In this document: one piece after another, positions 21,020-34,171 of the stretch
Position numbering within the stretch: position 1 is the first letter of the stretch
Layout of the letters: each line of letters opens with the position of its first letter
Assembly (NCBI GenBank): GCA_916700875.1
Contig: CAKAKS010000060.1
Location: 1,869,334-1,933,333 of the forward strand
DNA: 64,000 nt
Reading direction: 5' to 3'
From: Sebastes aleutianus
Taxonomy: Eukaryota; Chordata; Actinopteri; Perciformes; Sebastidae
Made by a program: the position numbers and the translations under genes
Notes under the pieces: model-generated
The model's database searches: none
What the model was told of the DNA's origin: nothing
Seen by the model: only the letters and a program-made list of their open reading frames with translations

Positions 21020-24000
21020 GCTGGTGGGGGGGCCTTCCTCATTTTCTGCATCGAGGTAACAAATGAACAAATAAAGAAATAAATAAAGAAATATACTTTT
21101 CACCCCTGTAACTCTCTTTCTCACACTTTCATCTGCCCGGACGCACTTATTTGTTAATGAAAGTGTAAATTGTAGTGAAACTGACTCAACACTACAATTG
21201 TTTATTTACATTATAATAAATACAGTTATTTATGAAAATAAAAATTGTATTTTTTGTGTTAAAATCATTATGGTGTCTGATGTGTGTTGTGGTTTACAGG
21301 GCTAGGGTTAGGGTTCTGGGGGGTTGAATCCTGACCCTATAGGGTTTCACACTCCAAATCCAAATTTTGCCTAAGGCACCAAAACGGCTAGAGATGGCCC
21401 AGGCTAAATTCATTCCACATTATACTTTATCAACATACTACTGATGCATAATGTGCATCTTTGAACAAAACACTAATAAGATGTGACCAACTCTTCCAAA
21501 GTCAGGACTCACGTGATCCAGGTGATGTTGGGTTTTGGATGACCGCTCACCAAACACAGCAGGGAAACGTTGGTTTCTGGTCCAGCCATCACTTTCTTCA
21601 CCTCTGCTCTCAGATGCGCAGTAGGAGGAGCTGCAGGAGGGAATTTAGTCAAAATGATTCTTCATTTACACTTCAAATGTATTACGGCATCATTACGATA
21701 CGATAATACGATACGATACGATAATACGATAATACTTTATTGTCAGACAGGTCTGCAATTTGTTTTGCATAACAGCAGCTCCATTTGCAACATCGTAAAA
21801 AGGACAAAGACAAGAATACGTACAGTTAAACATTACAACCACAGAAGACGATATTCAGGGCCCTTCAACGTACATTTGATCTGGGATTAGGCTCCATATT
21901 TAGTTTTAGGATTGACTGGTGTACAAAAGAGTGCTTCAGTCTACCTTATTAAAGTATCATTAAAGTAAAATACTAGATTTGTTTGTGCCTAATCAGTGAA
22001 GCATCAAAACTTAACACTCAGTGGCTGAGTGCCATTGTGCCATCAGGTTTGGCAAGAGCCAGAAAGGATATTTGTGTTATAAATTATCTTTCAAACCCCC
22101 TGACCTCTATTTAACCTTGATGCAAAAAAGATACCGACCGTTGACGACAACAGTGATGGGGAGTTCCTTATGGACGGGCCTTCCTCTGATAATGGCCTCA
22201 CACAAGTATGTCCCAGCATCTTCTCTCCTCACTTTCTCAATCAGGACTGTGTTATCAGGCCGCTGATGCACGTGCTGTCCTGCTGAAGTTAGAGATGGCG
22301 GCAGAGAGATGCAGAGACAGACAGGGAGAGACAGAGTGATGGAAAGATACAAAGTGGACAAAGGCAGAGACAAAAAGACAAAAACACAGACAAGAATGTT
22401 ATGTTTCTGCATGAAAGTCCAATATTCAGTCGTGCCACTGCAGCTGTTTTTAGTTTTTCTGACTTATTTTACAAATCAAATACATGCATATGTACAGTAC
22501 AACAACTTAGCAAGTTTGCAAAATGTGTAAAGTTTTTTGTAAACCATAAAATAACCCTTCAGACTGCAGGGCAGCTCCAGGCCCAGGTTGCTGGTCTAGG
22601 CCCAGGGTGCTGGTCCTACCATTAGAGGAGATCTGTTCTTTGTTTCTGAGCCAGTGAACATCCACCGCTGGCTGGCCAGTCACCAGGCATGGCACCACAC
22701 CGTCTGTGCCCTCCAGGAACTCATGGTAGGTGACAGTGCTTCCAAATGATGGACCCTCTGACAACAGAGAAGGTTAGGATGCTTACTGTACTTTCTATGC
22801 AACAAGGCAAGAAAATATATATCATTGAAATGGGAGTTGGTTCATTAAACAAGCTGAATGTCCATTTCCTACCTAAATAAAAGATCTGTTGCACGTACCA
22901 TAAACATAGATCTGTTTCATAACGTCATCGTTGTGTCCGCTCTCGAACTCACACAGACAGGTATACTTGCCCCCGTCCTGCATCGAAGCATTCTTAATGA
23001 TCAGTTTGGAGGAAGACTCATCCACCTTTGACACCTTGTCTTCATCATCGATTTCTTCCCCGTCCTTCTTCCACTTTATTTCTCCCTCTCCCCCGGCTAT
23101 AGGACAGGACAGGAGAGGAGAAGCAGAGGAGGAAGAGACAGAGTGATTATTTTAAAACATCTAGGTTCATACTGGAAAATGTCCTTCACATGGACAAGTT
23201 TCATTAGTCATCAAGTGTAAATGACTCACCTTTACACAGCAGAAAGATCTCTTCTCCCACCACAACATCTAGCGTCTTGATAATGATGTCCATCTTTGCA
23301 TCTAAAGGAGGAGAGAGGACAGTTTGGTTTTTCGTTTGCACCTGTTTCTTCCACAGTTCTCCACTTCACAATGACTCTATGTGTTCCTGATTGATGCTCT
23401 GTGGGAGAAACAGTTTGATTTAACATCATAAATTCTTTATGATTATTAAACTAACTTTGGCACAAAAAAAAGATTAACAAAAACAATTTTTTTTTTAGAA
23501 TCATAGAGCAGTGAATATTGTGATTTATAATTTTTAAAAATAAAAAAATGGACTGCTGTAACACATGTATCCAATACTGCATTTTTGAGGTGTGAATTTA
23601 CCCGTCCACATTATGACATAAAGGTCTGGGGATATAACAAAGTAGTGTACAGATGTGGTTTGAAGCACCCAAATTTAAGAGCATTTGAAGTGAAAACATA
23701 AACAAAAACTGATCCCAGAATATAAACTTTAATTTGAAATTTATTTTGCTCAGTAGTTATGTTGTTGGCGTATAAAAGGGCTTTATCACATTTTAGAAAA
23801 CTTTATAATTCATCAGCCTTTCCAGCTGCAGAAAGGTGTCAACTCTCAACTTTTTTAAAAATCTTTTTCTAACTGTTTAAACAGACAGAATCTAACTGAA
23901 ACTTGTATTTTCCTTCTTTATACAAACTACAAACTTTAGATTTGGGACAAAAACAGTCAGATATTGGTCATTTCCTGAGTTATTTCCTGCTTACATTTTA

Positions 24001-24167
24001 AATTACCAACATAAACTTACTTTTGCTCCATATTTCAGCCATGCAGTGTGTATCAAAACACCGTCTTTCTTGCTAAAATTGTAATAATGTCATCAGATCT
24101 TACCTGTGCCGTGCAGCAGCAGCAGCATCAAGGCCATCTTCAGGATGAGAGCTGATTGGTTGGTCAT
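16407..24167 (-). CDS. NCAM-like cell adhesion molecule, four Ig and two FN3 domains (copy B, complete)
   Basis: Sixteen exons: 24104-24167, 23230-23301, 22899-23096, 22620-22757, 22139-22282, 21513-21630, 20554-20708, 20285-20418, 19937-20072, 19625-19792, 19334-19453, 17771-17898, 17496-17664, 17126-17321, 16874-17008, 16407-16449. They join in phase to 2118 nt (705 aa). Order: signal peptide, Ig1 to Ig4 each with two cysteines, FN3-1 (TLYTVRLAALNAVG), FN3-2 (YSLEVAAVNANG), a transmembrane helix in exon 14 (VVGIVMVIFLVVFLVV) followed by the NCAM-type juxtamembrane CCYTNRCGLLM, then a short tail with a TEITCDKAPLTRHE segment. NCAM1/NCAM2 have five Ig domains; this has four, so it is an NCAM-related paralogue, expected to be a cell-surface adhesion receptor. 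N-glycosylation sequons include NVS, NIT, NIS, NAS, NGS and NFT. Exon 15 could instead read through to a TAA at 16816. Confidence 0.88.
17437..17475. repeat. (GATGTAT)n microsatellite
   Basis: About five tandem GATGTAT units between the FN3-2b and TM exons of copy B. Confidence 0.85.
18068..19033. mobile_element. Harbinger-like MITE, copy B
   Basis: Orthologue of 5076-6043, with the same GAGGCCTGTACTACGAAG and CTTCATAGTACAGGCCTC ends. It lies in the long intron between FN3-1b and FN3-2a and immediately adjoins the cassette breakpoint (50 bp away). Confidence 0.6.
20884..21402. mobile_element. Non-autonomous hAT-type element, copy B
   Basis: Same insertion as 2558-3091, with GCTAAATT duplicated at 20876-20883 and 21403-21410. 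The internal TAA microsatellite is shorter than in copy A. Confidence 0.7.
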
Positions 24168-24410
24168 GTTCACCTGACTGCTGATTGACAATCCTGTTTG
24201 ACTTCAAATCAAACCTCTGCAGTTTGTCTGTTGAGTCTGAATGTTTTTGGTTTTCCAGTCAGCACAGAACGCCCAAATACTTCTAATAAAGTTTAAAAAG
24301 TGAACTAAAAGTCTGCCTCTAATATCTGTGTCTCTGTATCACGCTGACATGTAGACACCTGTTGTTTCCTATCCAGCCAACATTAGTATGATGAGGGTCT
24401 GTGTCAGAGG

Positions 24411-24417
24411 TTATATA
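24411..24417 (-). promoter_or_regulatory. Candidate TATA box of NCAM-like copy B
   Basis: TATATAA on the minus strand, about 245 bp upstream of the ATG at 24167, conserved with copy A. A long (GA)n tract (about 24463-24508) lies just upstream and is not interrupted by a transposon here. Confidence 0.35.
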
Positions 24418-24458
24418 GGGGCACAGAGCAGAGGAGATTAGAGGAAACGAGAAAGGGG

Positions 24459-24509
<51 letters not shown>

Positions 24510-25130
24510 TCCTCCCTTAACCCCAACATAGTTACTGCTGGTCATTCATGAAGAGAGATGGGAGGTGATGACTGACTGATGTCCGTCCCCCTCTCATTCC
24601 TTTCTACTTCTCTCTTCCTTGACTCACAATTGTCCCTACCTGTCTTTTGTCTGTCTTTTTTTCTATATGTTTACATATTGTTTTATTTCTCCCTCTTCTC
24701 TCTCTCTCTCTCCTCCACCCTGTTCCCACCGGATGAAAGCAGGGGAGGCAGCCCCCCCCAGGGGAAGAAGAGATGGGGAAAGATATTTTTATCATTCCAT
24801 CGTTTTTTCCTCTCTCTCGTTTAAAAAGGGTCACATTCTTCTCAAGCACACGCAACAGACTGTAACACACACACTGATATCAGGATGCTGATATCAACGC
24901 ACCTCAATGACACCCATTATACTGCAAAGAAAACATTTTCAACAGCCTGTACTCGGTGATTGCAGAAGAAACTGAATTTGATGGTGTTGATGTCAACTAA
25001 GTCTATTTGTGTATTTAATCATCTAATTAGAGTAGACTCAAGTCAAAGTCACATTTTGATTAAAGTCAGTGGCATGCACCCAAGGCTTTAGAATAAGCCT
25101 GAAAGGATGTATAACAGTTTTATCTACGGC

Positions 25131-25660
25131 AGTCAAAGTTAACGCCATAATAACGCGTTAACGGAAATTTGTTTTTCTTTAACGCGTTAATGCAACTTGC
25201 GATTTTTAGTTTGAAGCGGGCTCAGTTTTAAAGCTACAGTTAAACTAGTAAACCTGATAAATCCATCGGTACCAACCATGTCATACTAGCTTGTCGCAAA
25301 GGAGGTTAAATAGCGCTCCAAACTTACGCTAAATTTTAGCAAGGAAAAACTGGCATGGCCATTTACAAAGGGGTCCCTTGACCTCTGACCTCCAGATATG
25401 TGAAGGTAAATGGGTTCCATGGGTACCCACGAGTCTCCCCTTTACAGACATGCCCGCTGTTGTTGCCTGTTGGGCTGCAGTTTGCCATGTTATGATTTGA
25501 GCATATTGTTTTATACTAAATGCAGTACCTGTGAGGGTTTCTGGACAATATCTGTCATTGTTTTGTGTTGTTAATTGATTTACAATAATAAATATGTACT
25601 GTACATACATTAGCATAAAGCAAACATATTTGCCCACTCCCTTGATGATAAAAGTATTAA
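25131..25660. repeat. Interspersed TTAACGC-rich repeat, copy B
   Basis: Counterpart of 12726-13320, with a deletion of about 75 bp after CAGACATGCCC near 25453. The 145-aa minus-strand open frame over this region exists only because of that deletion and is not a gene. Confidence 0.55.
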
Positions 25661-26974
25661 ATACACAAGGTTTAGGCAACAAAACTACAACTTCTTTGGG
25701 TTTAGGCAAAAATAAAAACACTTTGAGGAAAAACATTGTGTTTTGGGTTAAAATAATTACAAACAAAAAGACAACTACACATTGTTGGTTTCACACGGGA
25801 TGTGAACCCTTTTGTGTCCCATCCATCATCCCTGACCTACCGAAAAGTTTGCTGCTTCATGTTTTAACATGAATGGGATAAAAGGGGTCACACAGCTTAA
25901 GGCGCTGCCCTTTCATCTGCGTGGCGTTAGCGCCCGCTGCCGGTCAAGATGGGCTCCTGTAGGGTCCTATCACTTCTATTGGCCAACAGCCAGCCTGCCT
26001 CTCCCTCCTCCCCCTTTGATAGCCTATCGGTGTCTCCACACCGCCGTCCAGCCAGCCAATGAAACGGGTGGAGAGTCCAAAGGGGCCACCTATCTGGTTG
26101 GTCATCAGGTGGTGCTATTATGGCTCATTAGAGGAGTGTGTTCATAATGAGGGCTGTTAACTGGCGCCATTAACAAGGGTGGGCACACACACTGCTGCTC
26201 TGCATCACATTCTGTTGAGCTGCTCTCGTTAACTCTCCTAATTGATAAGAATGACGAAACTCATGTTTTAATTGATGCTGATGTCCACATTGTGTTACTG
26301 CTGCAGGCCCAAGACTCAACAACAACAGCAACAGCAAAGCGATACTGAACCGTCTTTATATAGTGACACAGGAACCATGGTTTCTTATGTTATGTGGACA
26401 TGTTGCAGTCATTGTGACCATCATTCTGACCTGCTCCATCTTATTCTACAAAGTGACAAAATGATATTAATGTTCAATACAAAGTGTTCTGGTCAATTGA
26501 TATATTTTCTAATTTTAAACTTTGAAATATGCTATAAATGGACCAGATGAACCAGTATGGACAGATAGAAGACCTCATCTACGCCAGCCACACTGTGAAA
26601 GCAGCTTGGAAGCAGCAGTTACAGTCCTTCGTTAGCGCCTAAACTGGATCTCTTTAGCCACAGTGCTGCTGTCCACGTATATGAATTTTGACAGTAATCA
26701 CAGGGAAATATACGGTCATGCATTTAAAACATGCGACTACGCAAAACTTTGACTTAAGGACTATAAAGACGCTTCTGTTGTGGTTACATCTGTAAAACAG
26801 GAGCGAAGTTTGAGCTGTTTTGGTGCAGACAGCTGCATCAGGTAAAACGGACGTGTATCGATAAAATGAAGCTGAAACACATCCAGTGTAGGAACCCTGT
26901 TTGTTACCATGGTTTTACACACGGCGGCACACGTTACCACAGTCTTGGAAGGGGAGGACTGAGCGCAGGGGTAC

Positions 26975-27657
26975 CATAGACTGTATATGAGAAGTGGGCG
27001 TAGTCACCGTGACGTCACCCGTTGGTTTGTGGACTGCTGATTTGAAGCCTTGAGTTCAGCATTTTGGGCGTCACCATCTTGGTTATTTGCAACCAGAAGT
27101 GACATGAGAGGGTGAAGCTAAATACAACCGAACGCTGAATAAGACATTTTTAGGCGACCGCAAATTAACTCTCATATACTGAAAACACACTCTGAAAGGG
27201 TTAAAGTTCAAAGATGAAAACACGGACAACTCCCAGACCGGACAACGCCGTGGTAGCGACCTGTCAATCACCAGGTAGCCCCGCCTTAAAGCATCCCCTG
27301 CTTTATGGTCTATTTGACTCTAAATGGGACCATAACTTACTAAATGAACATCATGCTGTATTGATGAAGACTTGAAACTAGTGATTGAGACCATAAACTC
27401 ATGTTTACAATGTTTACTGAGGTAATAAATCAAGAGAGAAGTAGGCTCATGTTCTATCAGACTTCTATACAATCAGATTTCTTTTAGCAACAAGAGGAGT
27501 CGCCCCCTGCTGGCTGTTAGAAAGAATGCAAGTTCAAGGCTCTTCAGCATTGGCTTCATTTCTCAGACCCAGAGGTTGCCCACTGAGGGGTACTCAGTTG
27601 GTTGCAATCTGCATCCACACCACTAGATGTCGTCAAATCTTACACACTGTACCTTTA
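26975..27657. repeat. Interspersed repeats upstream of the duplicated locus
   Basis: ATAGACTGTATATGAGAAGTGG followed by GTGACGTCACCCGTTGG, and further on GTCGCCCCCTGCTGGCTG, are segments I recognise as common teleost interspersed repeats. The stretch ends with TCTTACACACTGTACCTTTAA, the terminal motif of the MITE family also seen at 34172, 52208 and 53897. Confidence 0.5.
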
Positions 27658-28150
27658 AATGGCTAACCCTCACGTAACCTTGATAATAAAAACAATTAAT
27701 GTTAGTATTATTCTTCACAATGATCCGCTGTCAGAAAACCTCATGGATCTGCTTTTGAACAGAGCTTTAACTGTATCATAAACTCTTATGTTGCTTTGTT
27801 CACACACTATTTGAAATGCTCTTTAAGCCGCTCCTTACACAGGAACATAGCGAGCATCACACTGGTGGACGGTACACGTGTCCTGTGTCTGTTTTCAATT
27901 CTGTCGACAAATACACAGACGATACAAAATACATTTTATGTCCTAAAAATATAATACATGTTTGTGTCTGTGTATATATTATACAGACACAAAAACAATG
28001 TACAGCACACAAACAGCTACATGTGACACACAGACGGACGGAAATAAGGATGTGACAGCTGAAGACATGAGGACGAGACGGGCAGGAAGGAGAGAGAGAC
28101 AGAGACAGAGACACACCCTCACTCTGTCCTTTGTGTGGATAAAACAGACC

Positions 28151-28184
<34 letters not shown>

Positions 28185-29367
28185 TGTGTGTGTGTGTTTA
28201 CGTCTTCAAGTATCTTTGCTATGCAGATAAGCTCGGCTCGTTGGTTTATGTAACTGGAACCTCAGTAAACAGGACTGTCTAAAGGCAAAACATGGGATCA
28301 TTTCCTCACCGTCTTACGGGTCTATTTTCACCCTGAGAGATGCTCAATGTTTGCAAGTCAGGACAGAAAAAAACTGTTGTTTGTCCCCATTTTAGAAATG
28401 ATATAACTCACCAAATCTCATTTCCTAAATCCTGATTGGCATGATTGTATGTGCAGGATACTGTACTTATAAGTAAGTATTGTTTGGATATTCTTGGACT
28501 GAAAACAGATACACATTGTCCCTTTGAGTTTGACTAAACTCTGATGATCAGTGTTGTTTGTAATATTGTGCTTGACGAATAGACAAACAGGTATTAACCT
28601 TCACTTGTGCCAAATTATATCGCCATCTAAATTATTCAAACCTTGCTAGAGCTTCCACGTCTCTAATTTATAATAACTTACATAATAATAATAAAATAAT
28701 AATTAATAAAATTCCTACTGCTGACAGGACAAGATATGTTTCACGTTAAAGTTGAAAGCTGAAATAGAAAAGAAGTCAAAATTAGGAGCATTACGGCGCT
28801 GACATGTCGTCACTCTGTAGTATTACTGTAACATCGAGATGCAGGAAGTACTTAGTGCACACACAAAGATAATAATCAGTGCTTCGCTTGCACACACGAC
28901 ACTAATGGTTTTTGTGTGCATGTGTATAATGCCCACTGACGTCGTCCAGACACGTCCTCTCCACCCAGCTGCACATGCAGTATGGTTGACGTAGTAGACT
29001 AAAGGGCAATGCCACCACGCTGGCTGAATATATGTTAGCATACTGTATGTGTGTGTGTGTGTGTGTGCGCTCTCTTCACAAGATCATTTTAATATCATTT
29101 ATCATTAAGAATACTGGATGTAGATATGGTTTAATCTGACTCATTAGAAGTGTGAAGTGACTTTCAAAGTTGCTTCATGTTGTAGGCAAAATGAGGTCCT
29201 GGAGACACCTACTGTAGTGGGAACTAACCCAGAGGTGGTTAAGAGTAGGATACTTTGCCACATGTTTATATTTCTGTCTGTCTGTGGACAGAATTTGTCA
29301 CCGTGATAGCGTCCAAACTGTGCCAAATGCAGTCACCAAACCTTACGGGTGTGTAGATGAGATCAAA
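27658..29367. other. Intergenic, no gene seen
   Basis: AT-rich DNA with a (TG)n microsatellite at about 28151-28199 and another at about 29046-29066. The open frames across the TG run are low-complexity artefacts. Confidence 0.6.
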
Positions 29368-29460
29368 ATTAGAGATGGTTCGATACCACCTTTTAATGTC
29401 CAATACCGCAACCTTGAGTATCTGCAGATACCGATACCAATCCGATACCGTCTTTTTCCC
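29368..29460. repeat. Interspersed repeat fragment with GATACCG motifs
   Basis: Repeated CCGATACC/CGATACC motifs resemble the end of a common fish DNA-transposon repeat. Only this fragment is present. Confidence 0.4.
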
Positions 29461-29650
29461 TCTCTTACACAACTAAGTTTAATAAATTGAATAACTTTAG
29501 TTACTTTGCAGATTCAGGCTATTAATACAAAATATAATGAACTAATAAATGATGATGTATTATTATTATAGATTAAACTACCCAGCAGTGTATAAAGTCA
29601 TTCAAATTACCTCCACATTAACCAGCTGCAACATTAAAGTGATGACCACT

Positions 29651-30064
29651 TTAAAGGTACTATATGTAAGAATTTACATGTATTAATTGCTTTGTATTAC
29701 CAATGCATGAACAGATTGTAATGTAAGTTAAAAACTGAGACCGTCCCAGACTTTCTCGGTTGCCTATAACAGCCTGCAGACTGATTTTTATGTAACGCAC
29801 TCGGGACGGTTCTGCTTCATAACGTTAGCTGATGAGGTCATTTGCAAATGGCGAGCTATCTGGTATCATGGAGATTGGACATTACAGATAGTGACGGTGA
29901 TATATGATTGTAATGTAACATCATGTCACTGTTTTGGCCGATGACCAGGATGATCGCTCACAGATACGGAGTGTGAACAACAGGATGCTGACTGCAGTTC
30001 AACTGACGGCCAGCGGTGTCATTAATAACAAGGATTTTCTGAAAGTTACATATAGTACCTTTAA
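29651..30064. mobile_element. MITE with TTAAAGGTACTATATGTAA ends
   Basis: This 414-bp element has inverted ends TTAAAGGTACTATATGTAA and TTACATATAGTACCTTTAA and no coding capacity. TTAA is at both edges, so TTAA may be the target duplication. The ends resemble the larger family at 30709, 35601, 37622 and 41076 in general form. Confidence 0.75.
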
Positions 30065-30114
30065 TGCATCAACAATTAGAATACAAGAATATAATATATA
30101 AAATTCTGCATAAT

Positions 30115-30285
30115 TAGTACTTTTACTTTTGGTACTTTTAAGTATATGTTGATGCTAATACTTATGTACTTTTACTTGAGTACCCTAACATTTGGAATGT
30201 AGGACTTTTACTTGTAGCTAGTATTTTACACTGTAGTATTACTACTTTTACTTAAGTAGAGATCTGAGATTTTCTTCCATCTCTG
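30115..30285. repeat. Interspersed repeat with ACTTTTACTT motifs
   Basis: Multiple copies of TACTTTTACTT and TTTACTTAAGTAGAGATCTGAG, typical of an abundant teleost repeat. Confidence 0.5.
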
Positions 30286-30708
30286 TACGTTAATATTAGT
30301 TTATTGAAATATCAAAAGGGTTTCCTTTCCATCACATGCACACAATTTTCAACATTCTGGTCTTTAACCCCATCAAAATGACCTGGCAACGCTGACTTAG
30401 AAGAGCGTCTGTGACGGAAATGGATCGGATTATTTATTTTGGGATATTTGATACTCATCTGTAAGTGGAGGTACAATATTATTTATATGATATACTGATC
30501 GACACACACTGAAGACAGAACAAATTCAGTGACTTTAAGATTTAAATCTAATCACCATAGCACACAGTATGTGAGAACGACAGCTGGCTGGTTCTGTCAC
30601 TGGGAGTGTAGAAGTGGGAAAGTTATCTGTTGACATGACATAATCTAATAGCTCTTCATTCTCAGTCACCTGTGCAGATACCCAAACAGGAGTATTCATC
30701 TATTTTGA

Positions 30709-31480
30709 TGACTTGTTTGTAAGAATCAGAAATGTCTTGTTAACAGCGACACCTGTGGCCGTTAAGTCAACGAAAGTCAGCGTCCTGTTGCTCTCACTTG
30801 CTCGCTCTACATAGACATTAATGAGCATCGCTCAAAACAGTGAGGCGACACACGTCAGCTAAAAGCACAATATCACTCTATATTTCAGCTGCTTGGCAGT
30901 AATGTTGGCTGACCAGACAAAGGTCTCTCCATGAATCAATGCTGATCATAGTGTTGGCTTTTCCTGCCTCAGCCTCCCGACGTGGCCGGAGGGAACAGGG
31001 GAGACACCGGAGTTTTGGTCGGAGACGATAACGTTTCTCTCTGCGGAGCCCCATCACTTCACAAGACACGGGAAACCTCTGTTGGTCTGGAGGAGCTGCA
31101 GCAGTTATTTTTGCACAAACGTCCACTGTACATTCACTAGGTATTCTCAGAGCTACGAAGTCTTCTGCAGTGTGTAGTGTGCACGCATACACGTGAGGTG
31201 GAGCGAGCTGAGTGAAGGCATGCAGGCAGGCAGAGGAGCAGAGGAGCAGAGTACAGCAGAGACTCCGGCCCTGGAGACAAAAGCTACGGTCTCCGCGTCC
31301 CCCGACCGCGGCCAACACTGTTTAACAGACGGGCTTCGCTAGATATTACTTTGATGGTTTGGTGCTTCCGTGTAGTTTGTGTTGGAGTCTGAGTCTGAAC
31401 AGCGTAGCCACACGCGAGCGCGCATGGGACACCGACCCGGGTGATTTATACGTGTAAGAAGTTACAAACAGTCCCTTTAA
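30709..31480 (+). mobile_element. TTAA-type element R1 (GC-rich core)
   Basis: One of four local copies of a 0.7-0.8 kb element. The right end reads TTACAAACAGTCCCTTTAA; the left end is diverged (GACTTGTTTGTAAGAATCAG). The GC-rich core includes ACAGCGACACCTGTGGCCG. A minus-strand open frame (30878-31318) overlaps the core and is partly shared with the other copies. No transposase was recognised. Confidence 0.75.
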
Positions 31481-34171
31481 GTCAAGCTCCAGCAATCTCT
31501 AAAGTCTGGAAAATAAAAAAGATGCTGATTTGATCATTTAAAAGTAAAAATGAAATAGGTCAAACCCAAAGCCTTGGACTGACAGAGACTGGGCAAATAT
31601 CCTCCCAACCAGCAAACGTTTGTTTTGCAGTTGTTGATTTTTCCCGTTCAACAATCAGTGGAGCTGTTTATCTTCTCCCAGATTCACTTTTCCTGTCCCT
31701 CTTTAAGCCCCTCAGCTGTCTTCTACTGCTGCTGTTCTGGGGTTGAGTAACTGGTGAAACTCTGTTATCTGTGGTAGCATTCTTACACAGCTCTGCTAAA
31801 CCTTACTACTTTGCTCCGGCTTTGCTTCGTATTTCCTCAACTGATGTCAACATGGCTGCCAGGTCACAAACTTTCTCATTTTACATTTAAACAGTACACT
31901 ACAAGATGATTCTGAGAACATCTGAGGAGAGAAATAGGCATTACAGTAACAGAATATTGATTCATATTTGATCAGCGCTGCCTAGTTTGACCGTTTAAAC
32001 AACGAGTGATTGAAAGCTGCTCAGAGACGGCAGATCTCAGATCAGCTCTTACTGATTGTTTTCCTCCGGTCTGTGAAATCGTACAGATGCCGTTAGGAGC
32101 ACCGGAGGACACCGGAGGACACCGGAAGACACAGAGGAACATGATTGTTTTCAGATTACATGTTTCATGCACTACTGTCAGGATATAGTGACCGTTTTAT
32201 AAAAATAACTTTTTTTACTCATATTTGCTCCATTTCTATCCACTGCTGCTTGAAGGAAAAATACTTTAATTAATAAATGGATAAAGCAGACGAACATGTA
32301 TTCTAGCAGGATCTTTTAGGTATTACAAACACAATGCTAAGACGGTGCCGTTGTAATTAGCATCACAGTACTGCTTATTCCTCGCACGCAGAGCCCTCTG
32401 TAACATCATCACTGTTACTAAAATAGAGGCAGGCCGGACTCTAAACAAAAGGAATACTTCCCTTCTCCTCTCTTTTGTTATCAATGTGAAAGTGACAGCA
32501 ATGCAGCTGCTGGCTATATTTATCCACTTATATTTATACACAGAGAAGACAGTAAAAGAGACGCCCTGAGGTCATCTAAACCTCTGCTTACGCCAACCAT
32601 TGTTGTCACATAAACAGCTAATAAACAAATACTGCAGTGTGTTCACCGTCTGTGCGTACACTGTGTGTTTTTACCGTGTTGTGTCTATTCTGGACCGCTC
32701 CATCGTTTAGCCAGACCTCTGCACCCTCTACAGCTAATAATGGGAGTGACCCGGACTATTTCCTGTTCTCTGTGCTCGTCTCTTCCCAGCCTCTTGTGCC
32801 AAACAGGAAACTCAGGACACAGACAGGTGATGGACACGGGCTTCTAACATCTGTCTGTCTGCCAGGTTTGTTCTGAGCATCTGTGATTTCATGTCAGTTA
32901 GATGACAGAGGAACTCGCAGTGCACAGAAAGGATGAACTTTATGGCTGTGCAGGCCAAAGGTCAAAGGCCATTGATAGTGTGATGCCCACAGAAAGATGA
33001 GCAAGAGAAACTATTTCAGGGATTTTGTTAAGAGGTGAGGATGGTACAAAGTGGTACTATACTCAAAGAGAAGATTTCTCAGCCGAAGTCATGTCCTTCA
33101 TCAAACAGCTGGGTAGTCTAAACAATAATTAATGTTGCCATCCGATTTCTTTCATCTGAACATATGACCCCACTCTGGCAGATCCATCTGCTGATGTTCC
33201 AACGCTCCCATTAAAATATACTGTAGCTACAGAGTGTGAGAACTAGAGTGTACTACATCATTTTACATCAACTGAGGGAAAACTGAGGCATTTGTAAACA
33301 CAAAGTATTATGATGAGCGATAAAGTCTGAGAATTTAGCTCTGACAAAATGTTAGGTGGCTTAAATCCAGAGCTGTTTGCCACTAAGATCTCATCTTCAA
33401 ATCTTTTTTTAAATGCACAATGTGTAACAGATCTGTTGACAAGTGGAAGAGAGAAAAGTGCTAAAATTAGTGAAGAAACTCTGAAGTTCTCACTCACACA
33501 CATTGAGTCCATCATCAATCTGTCGTCTGAAGCCAGCCTCTGTCATTGTTGCTGAACGTCACTGAAATTCAAAATACAATCAGCAACAACAATAGTAGGA
33601 AGACTGGACATGGATGCCAATAAAAGAAAAATTTGATCACAAAAAACAATAGTAGGAAGACAGATGGTGAGCAGGCCTATAACTTTCTCTCCTTATATGC
33701 TGCTCAGATTAATTTAGACTCATAATAACATTTACAATCAGTTAAAATATTATATAAATAACTCACTTCTGTTACGGCGGGGCACTGCAGTTCAACTTTC
33801 CATTGACATTTTGAACCGAGGGGGAAGTTGTTGACCCTCTTCCCAGCTTAGCAATACAAACAATATTTTTCCCTGAACGAAGCCGTGTTTATTTGACTTA
33901 TAGTTTATTTTGCAAGCCATCCCATGACTGAATGAATTCATGTCAAACATCGCGGCGGATTTTTTACTAGAACTTCCTTTTAGGATGTTTTCTTCCAAAC
34001 ACATGCGGCCTCTCGTTTAGCAGACATCATTAAAACTGTCGGTTGCCTGATGATGATGTTGAGAGAATGAGGGAAAAAAAGTCTATTTATGAATGAACTT
34101 TTATCTAATAGGGAACTTGTGAGTACAGGATTTGGGGAGTTCAGGATTTTTTGGTAGTAAAGTTGAAGCAT
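31481..34171. other. Intergenic, no gene seen
   Basis: No supported gene. A plus-strand open frame at 32637-32876 begins with a hydrophobic stretch like a signal peptide, but it has no homology I recognise and no clear splice context. A tandem ACACCGGAGG duplication sits near 32099-32125. Confidence 0.5.

Larger units (their letters stand above)
18018..26904. repeat. Segmental duplication block, copy B
   Basis: Partner of 5026-14563. Its left limit (TTTGTCCCCTGAG) is also the left limit of the tandem cassette unit amplified in copy A. The sub-block 18018-23314 (5297 bp) is the cassette unit itself. On the right, homology ends after AACCCTGTTTG. Confidence 0.8.

Noticed and set aside
27962..28282. 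106-aa open frame across the TG microsatellite
   Set aside because: The Cys-Val repeat is simply translated (TG)n.
32637..32876. 79-aa plus-strand frame with a signal-peptide-like start
   Set aside because: Hydrophobic start only. There is no recognised domain and no splice or conserved context, so it cannot be supported as a gene.
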